A stretch of 8,108 bases of DNA from an uncultured Ignavibacteria bacterium (GTDB lineage: Bacteria > Bacteroidota > Ignavibacteria > Ignavibacteriales > Ignavibacteriaceae), in the NCBI GenBank assembly GCA_937996765.1, contig CALKUG010000235.1:1-8108 (forward strand). Direction: 5' to 3'. The position numbers and the translations under genes were made by a program. The notes beneath the pieces are model-generated. The model made no database searches, was not told where the DNA came from, and was given only the letters and a program-made list of their open reading frames with translations. Below, in pieces: positions 6,501 through 8,108 of this stretch. How positions within the stretch are numbered: the stretch's first letter is position 1; each line of letters starts with the position of its first letter.

Positions 6501-7104
6501 CGCGGGAAAGCTTTGGAACCCCCTCGAGAACGGCTTTGTCGTCTTCTAGCCTGTGGTCTTGAATTTCAAGGTAAAAATCGTCTTCAAAAATTTCTTGGAA
6601 TATTACCGAAACCTCTCTCGCTCTGTCGTAATTCCCATTAACCAAATGCTTAGAAACAATTCCGCCTAAACACGCTGAAGAACATATAATGCCTTCGTGG
6701 TGCTGCCTCAAGGCATCAAGATCTATACGAGGTCTGTAGTAAAAGCCCTCCAAAAAACCGATAGAAGAAAGTTTAATAAGATTCTGATACCCCTGCAAAT
6801 TTTTAGCAATAAGTATTAAGTGGTCGTACGGTTTTTTCTTTGCTCTTCCCTGACCATCACCGCCGCGTTCGAACCGTGTGCCCTCCAAAGTGATATACGC
6901 TTCCATGCCAACAATGGGCTTGATATTGTAATTTTTTGCCTTTTTGACAAATTCGGGAATTCCGTACATCACCCCATGATCCGTAAGGGCAACGGAATCC
7001 ATACCAAAATCTTTAGTTGTTTTTAACAAATCAGGCACTTTACAAGCTGCATCTTGCAAACTATAGTGCGAGTGATTATGTAAATGTACAAACCGTGTAC
7101 TCAT
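3592..7104 (-). CDS. dnaE: DNA polymerase III alpha subunit
   Basis: This is the catalytic subunit of the replicative DNA polymerase, of the C family. It has 1170 residues, a normal DnaE1 length. The PHP domain (about 5-270) shows His9, His11, Asp18, His43, Glu68, His95, Cys145, Asp212 and His214, apparently the full metal-ligand set. The polymerase core has PGRGSAAGS (365-373), the catalytic PDIDVDF with Asp408 and Asp410, and Asp564 in KMDFLGL. Helix-hairpin-helix elements occupy about 828-890 and an OB fold about 988-1070. At 918-922 SGGLF sits where a clamp-binding motif is expected, but without its Gln. The start is supported by GGAG five to six bases upstream. dut lies 45 bases upstream, suggesting one transcript. 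The sequence is intact, with no frameshift or intein. Confidence 0.98.
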   Translation of the reverse strand: MSTRFVHLHNHSHYSLQDAACKVPDLLKTTKDFGMDSVALTDHGVMYGIPEFVKKAKNYNIKPIVGMEAYITLEGTRFERGGDGQGRAKKKPYDHLILIAKNLQGYQNLIKLSSIGFLEGFYYRPRIDLDALRQHHEGIICSSACLGGIVSKHLVNGNYDRAREVSVIFQEIFEDDFYLEIQDHRLEDDKAVLEGVPKLSRELGIKMIATNDVHYLKKEHAVAHNILVSLGDKSGNFNYKQLRYGTDEIYYKSQEQMIELFSQYEGAIENTLEIRDKVDLVFGKTVNHFPKFPIPPESKSATAEEYFEELCRERLPKRYPNPTPEVMERFEFELETIKKMGFPGYFLVVQDFINAAKERGIAVGPGRGSAAGSIIAYILGITNVEPLQYGLLFERFLNPARVSMPDIDVDFADDRRGEAIQYVKEKYGSDAVCQIITFGTLSSKAVLTDVGRVLNVPLNRVKEITKHIPSDFGKVYSLDKAVEEVQELKQYKNADDPLIKEMFEYGHILEGMNRNSGKHAAGVVIAPGPVSDYVPLSVPGAGDKDVVTQYNMKELEDFGLLKMDFLGLATIGIIEEARRLIKKNHGVNLDMDAIPVDDKKTFDLFAKGQTTAIFQFESPGMREYLRRLKPESIKDLSAMNALYRPGPMEFIGDFIDRKFGRKKVEYRHPLLEPILKETYGVLVYQEQVIQIANKVMGLTLAQADVLRRAMGKKDEKAMQDNREKFVNGAIEQGVGKAIGELIFEDILKFANYGFNKSHAVAYSIVAYQTAYLKAHYTPEFLAANLTHELKNMDKITPLLEDCRKLGIPVLPPDVNAPSVHFDVIKGKIKFGLSAIKGTGEKAIEEIKSKREKLGRDFTSLFDFCSNVDLRIVNKRVVESLIIAGAFDSIDKERAKLFANVEFAIDFGARAQKEVEHTSGGLFADIEEEAIIPEPPYHAAEPWSETVMLSREREYVGFYVTGHPLRKLEIEARSFTEVDLSDSEKNWPEYIRVAAVVTDCEYKLDKKGDQMCFFQLNTLQGSAESLMYSSIYTKYGSAIADNNLVVATAKWEIKGDGVGLQVVEAIPLEQAASSLTKFIKITADKTPDLIKKIDKLKALAQKNSGEYYIYLGLRTDEEGLRVFRLDSVKVSLSSALLSKLSSIFGQDEVVLQPKPIQVQNDRRQNYRKNGN

Positions 7105-7131
7105 AAAATCTCCGTCTGCGAGTTATCCCCG

Positions 7132-7147
7132 TTTTTAAAACTAAAAA
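7132..7147. repeat. Short AT-rich inverted repeat in the dut-dnaE gap
   Basis: TTTTTA (7132-7137) and TAAAAA (7142-7147) form a 6-bp stem with a four-base loop directly after dut. Such a stem is weak and common in AT-rich DNA. It could slightly attenuate transcription into dnaE, but nothing else supports that. Confidence 0.2.
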
Positions 7148-7149
7148 TG

Positions 7150-7602
7150 TTAATGTTTTCCTGTCGAACCAAATCCGCCTTCACCACGTTCTGTTTGGCT
7201 TAATGGCTCATTGCTTTCCTCCACTTTAAGCTGCTCAACTTTTGCAACTACCAACTGGGCTACCCTTTCCCCTCTCTCGATGGTGTAGGGCTTCTCTCCG
7301 TGATTTATAAGCAATATACCAATCTCTCCACGATAATCAGAGTCGATAGTACCCGGAGCATTAAGAATAGTTACACCATGCTTGGCAGCAAGCGAGCTGC
7401 GGGGTCTAACCTGAATTTCATAACCTTCGGGAATCTCAACATTAAGATTGGTAGGAACCTTTACAAAACCCTTAGCTGCTACAGTTAATGGTGTGGAAAC
7501 TGCTGCTCGAATATCCATACCGGCGCTTCCGGGGGTTTGGTAACTCGGAAGTTCAATATCCGAAAATGCGGTATCAATTCTAAAAAACCTAATTATACTC
7601 AT
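7150..7602 (-). CDS. dut: dUTP diphosphatase (dUTPase)
   Basis: Dut hydrolyses dUTP to dUMP and diphosphate. This keeps uracil out of DNA and supplies dUMP for thymidylate synthesis. The 150-residue length is typical of the homotrimeric enzyme, and all five family motifs are present: AGMD (27-30), PRSSLA (67-72), GTIDSDYRG (84-92), GERVAQLV (111-118), and the C-terminal RGEGGFGSTG (139-148), which closes over the nucleotide. Asp87 is the expected catalytic base and Tyr90 stacks on the sugar to exclude UTP. The Ser-Ser in motif 2 replaces the more common Ser-Gly, a tolerated variant. The start has only a weak AAGAG-like site. The gene lies between the flippase end (74 bases) and dnaE (45 bases), likely in the same transcript. 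Confidence 0.97.
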   Translation of the reverse strand: MSIIRFFRIDTAFSDIELPSYQTPGSAGMDIRAAVSTPLTVAAKGFVKVPTNLNVEIPEGYEIQVRPRSSLAAKHGVTILNAPGTIDSDYRGEIGILLINHGEKPYTIERGERVAQLVVAKVEQLKVEESNEPLSQTERGEGGFGSTGKH

Positions 7603-7664
7603 TTGTACTCTTTTCGCTGTCGTTGGAATGTGTTTTAGGGCTCAGTCGGTGGGATGTAATAACT

Positions 7665-7677
7665 ATTATCTGATAAT
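7665..7677. repeat. Palindrome at the flippase stop codon
   Basis: ATTATC-T-GATAAT is a perfect 6-bp palindrome around one base, reaching the flippase stop codon. A one-base centre cannot form a normal RNA hairpin loop without opening pairs. A DNA-binding site is possible, but chance is a fair explanation. Confidence 0.2.
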
Positions 7678-8108
7678 TATTTTCTGCGAAGCAGTGTTTT
7701 TCTGATAAACTCTATTTCCCCGGGACTGAAAACCTTGAAGAGGAATAACTGTGCTACAAATATAAGAACTAAGAACAGCTTATAAAACAATAACCATTCC
7801 TGAAACATATTCATAAAGCCATAATAGAGAATTGCAACAGTAGTTAAAGAAAGAAAAATGAGGCCTAAAGTTTTGTAGTCGTAGGGGATTTTATAAATTC
7901 TTTGTGTAACTATATAGAACAAAAAAGCGATTAAACCATATGCTATGGTTACAGTTGCAGCGGAACCCATCATTCCAAAAACAGGGATGAGTAAATAATT
8001 ACCTAACACAGTTGTTATTGCGCCTGAAACCATTATTATTGGAACAATAGTGCTTTTTTCTTTTATGTAAATACCAGCGGAAAAATTTATATAAAATCCG
8101 TTAAATAA
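7677..8108 (-). CDS. Polysaccharide flippase-like membrane protein, C-terminal fragment
   Basis: The frame is open from the right edge to the stop at 7677 and gives 143 residues. The true start lies outside the window: the visible Met at 8033 is internal, because 25 further codons upstream stay open and continue the family pattern. Four membrane helices can be seen at about 21-42, 48-69, 80-100 and 105-127, followed by a short basic tail ending RRK. The segment AGIYIKEKSTIVPI and the following NYLLIPVFGMMGSAATVTIAYG resemble the C-terminal half of Wzx/RfbX-type flippases (MOP/MVF superfamily), which move lipid-linked sugar units across the inner membrane. The substrate cannot be told. Flippase genes next to dut are a familiar arrangement in Bacteroidetes, which supports the call. 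Confidence 0.75.
   Translation of the reverse strand, partial: LFNGFYINFSAGIYIKEKSTIVPIIMVSGAITTVLGNYLLIPVFGMMGSAATVTIAYGLIAFLFYIVTQRIYKIPYDYKTLGLIFLSLTTVAILYYGFMNMFQEWLLFYKLFLVLIFVAQLFLFKVFSPGEIEFIRKTLLRRK

Noticed and set aside
7603..7676. Separate promoter for dut
   Set aside because: I found no convincing -35/-10 pair or TAnnTTTG element in this gap, and short spacing favours read-through from the flippase gene.

Overview
The window is a compact, AT-rich stretch of an ordinary bacterial chromosome. All seven genes I can support lie on the minus strand, so the biological reading direction runs from 8108 to 1. They are the C-terminal end of a polysaccharide-flippase-like membrane protein, dut, dnaE, an enoyl-reductase-like short-chain dehydrogenase (SDR), trxA, serA, and the N-terminus of an unrecognised secreted protein that runs off the left edge. 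I see no tRNA, rRNA, CRISPR array, transposase or phage gene.

The likely source is the Bacteroidota/Chlorobiota/Ignavibacteriota assemblage, with moderate to low confidence. The pointers are the flippase-dut neighbourhood familiar from Bacteroidetes, A-rich leaders without a clear Shine-Dalgarno site on serA and the SDR gene, a Bacteroidetes-style TAnnTTTG promoter element upstream of the SDR gene, and a signal peptide ending in Ala-Gln. The long SerA (527 residues with ASB and ACT domains) and the mixed promoter styles fit a Chlorobi/Ignavibacteria-like organism better than a classical Bacteroides, but this is inference.

Region 8108-3592 holds flippase end, dut and dnaE, separated by 74 and 45 bases. 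This looks like one transcript that joins removal of dUTP from the nucleotide pool to the replicative polymerase. DnaE keeps what appear to be all nine metal-binding positions of the PHP domain, so it may proofread by itself. Region 3591-3397 is an intergenic gap with two stem-loops and two overlapping promoter candidates. Region 3396-2206 is the SDR gene and trxA, 27 bases apart and probably cotranscribed. The SDR protein has a FabI/FabL-type Tyr-x6-Lys active site but a classical SDR nucleotide-binding loop. Region 2205-2101 holds a small palindrome cluster and a possible serA promoter. Region 2100-517 is serA, which opens the serine pathway and carries a feedback-type ACT domain. Region 516-282 holds the best sigma70-like promoter in the window, an inverted repeat straddling that promoter, and a 12-bp stem-loop in what would be the long leader of the secreted-protein gene.

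Most of the window is housekeeping. I did not find a clearly new biological system. The leads most worth a second look are the structured leader at 393-444, the hybrid enoyl-reductase active site, and the intact PHP site of DnaE.
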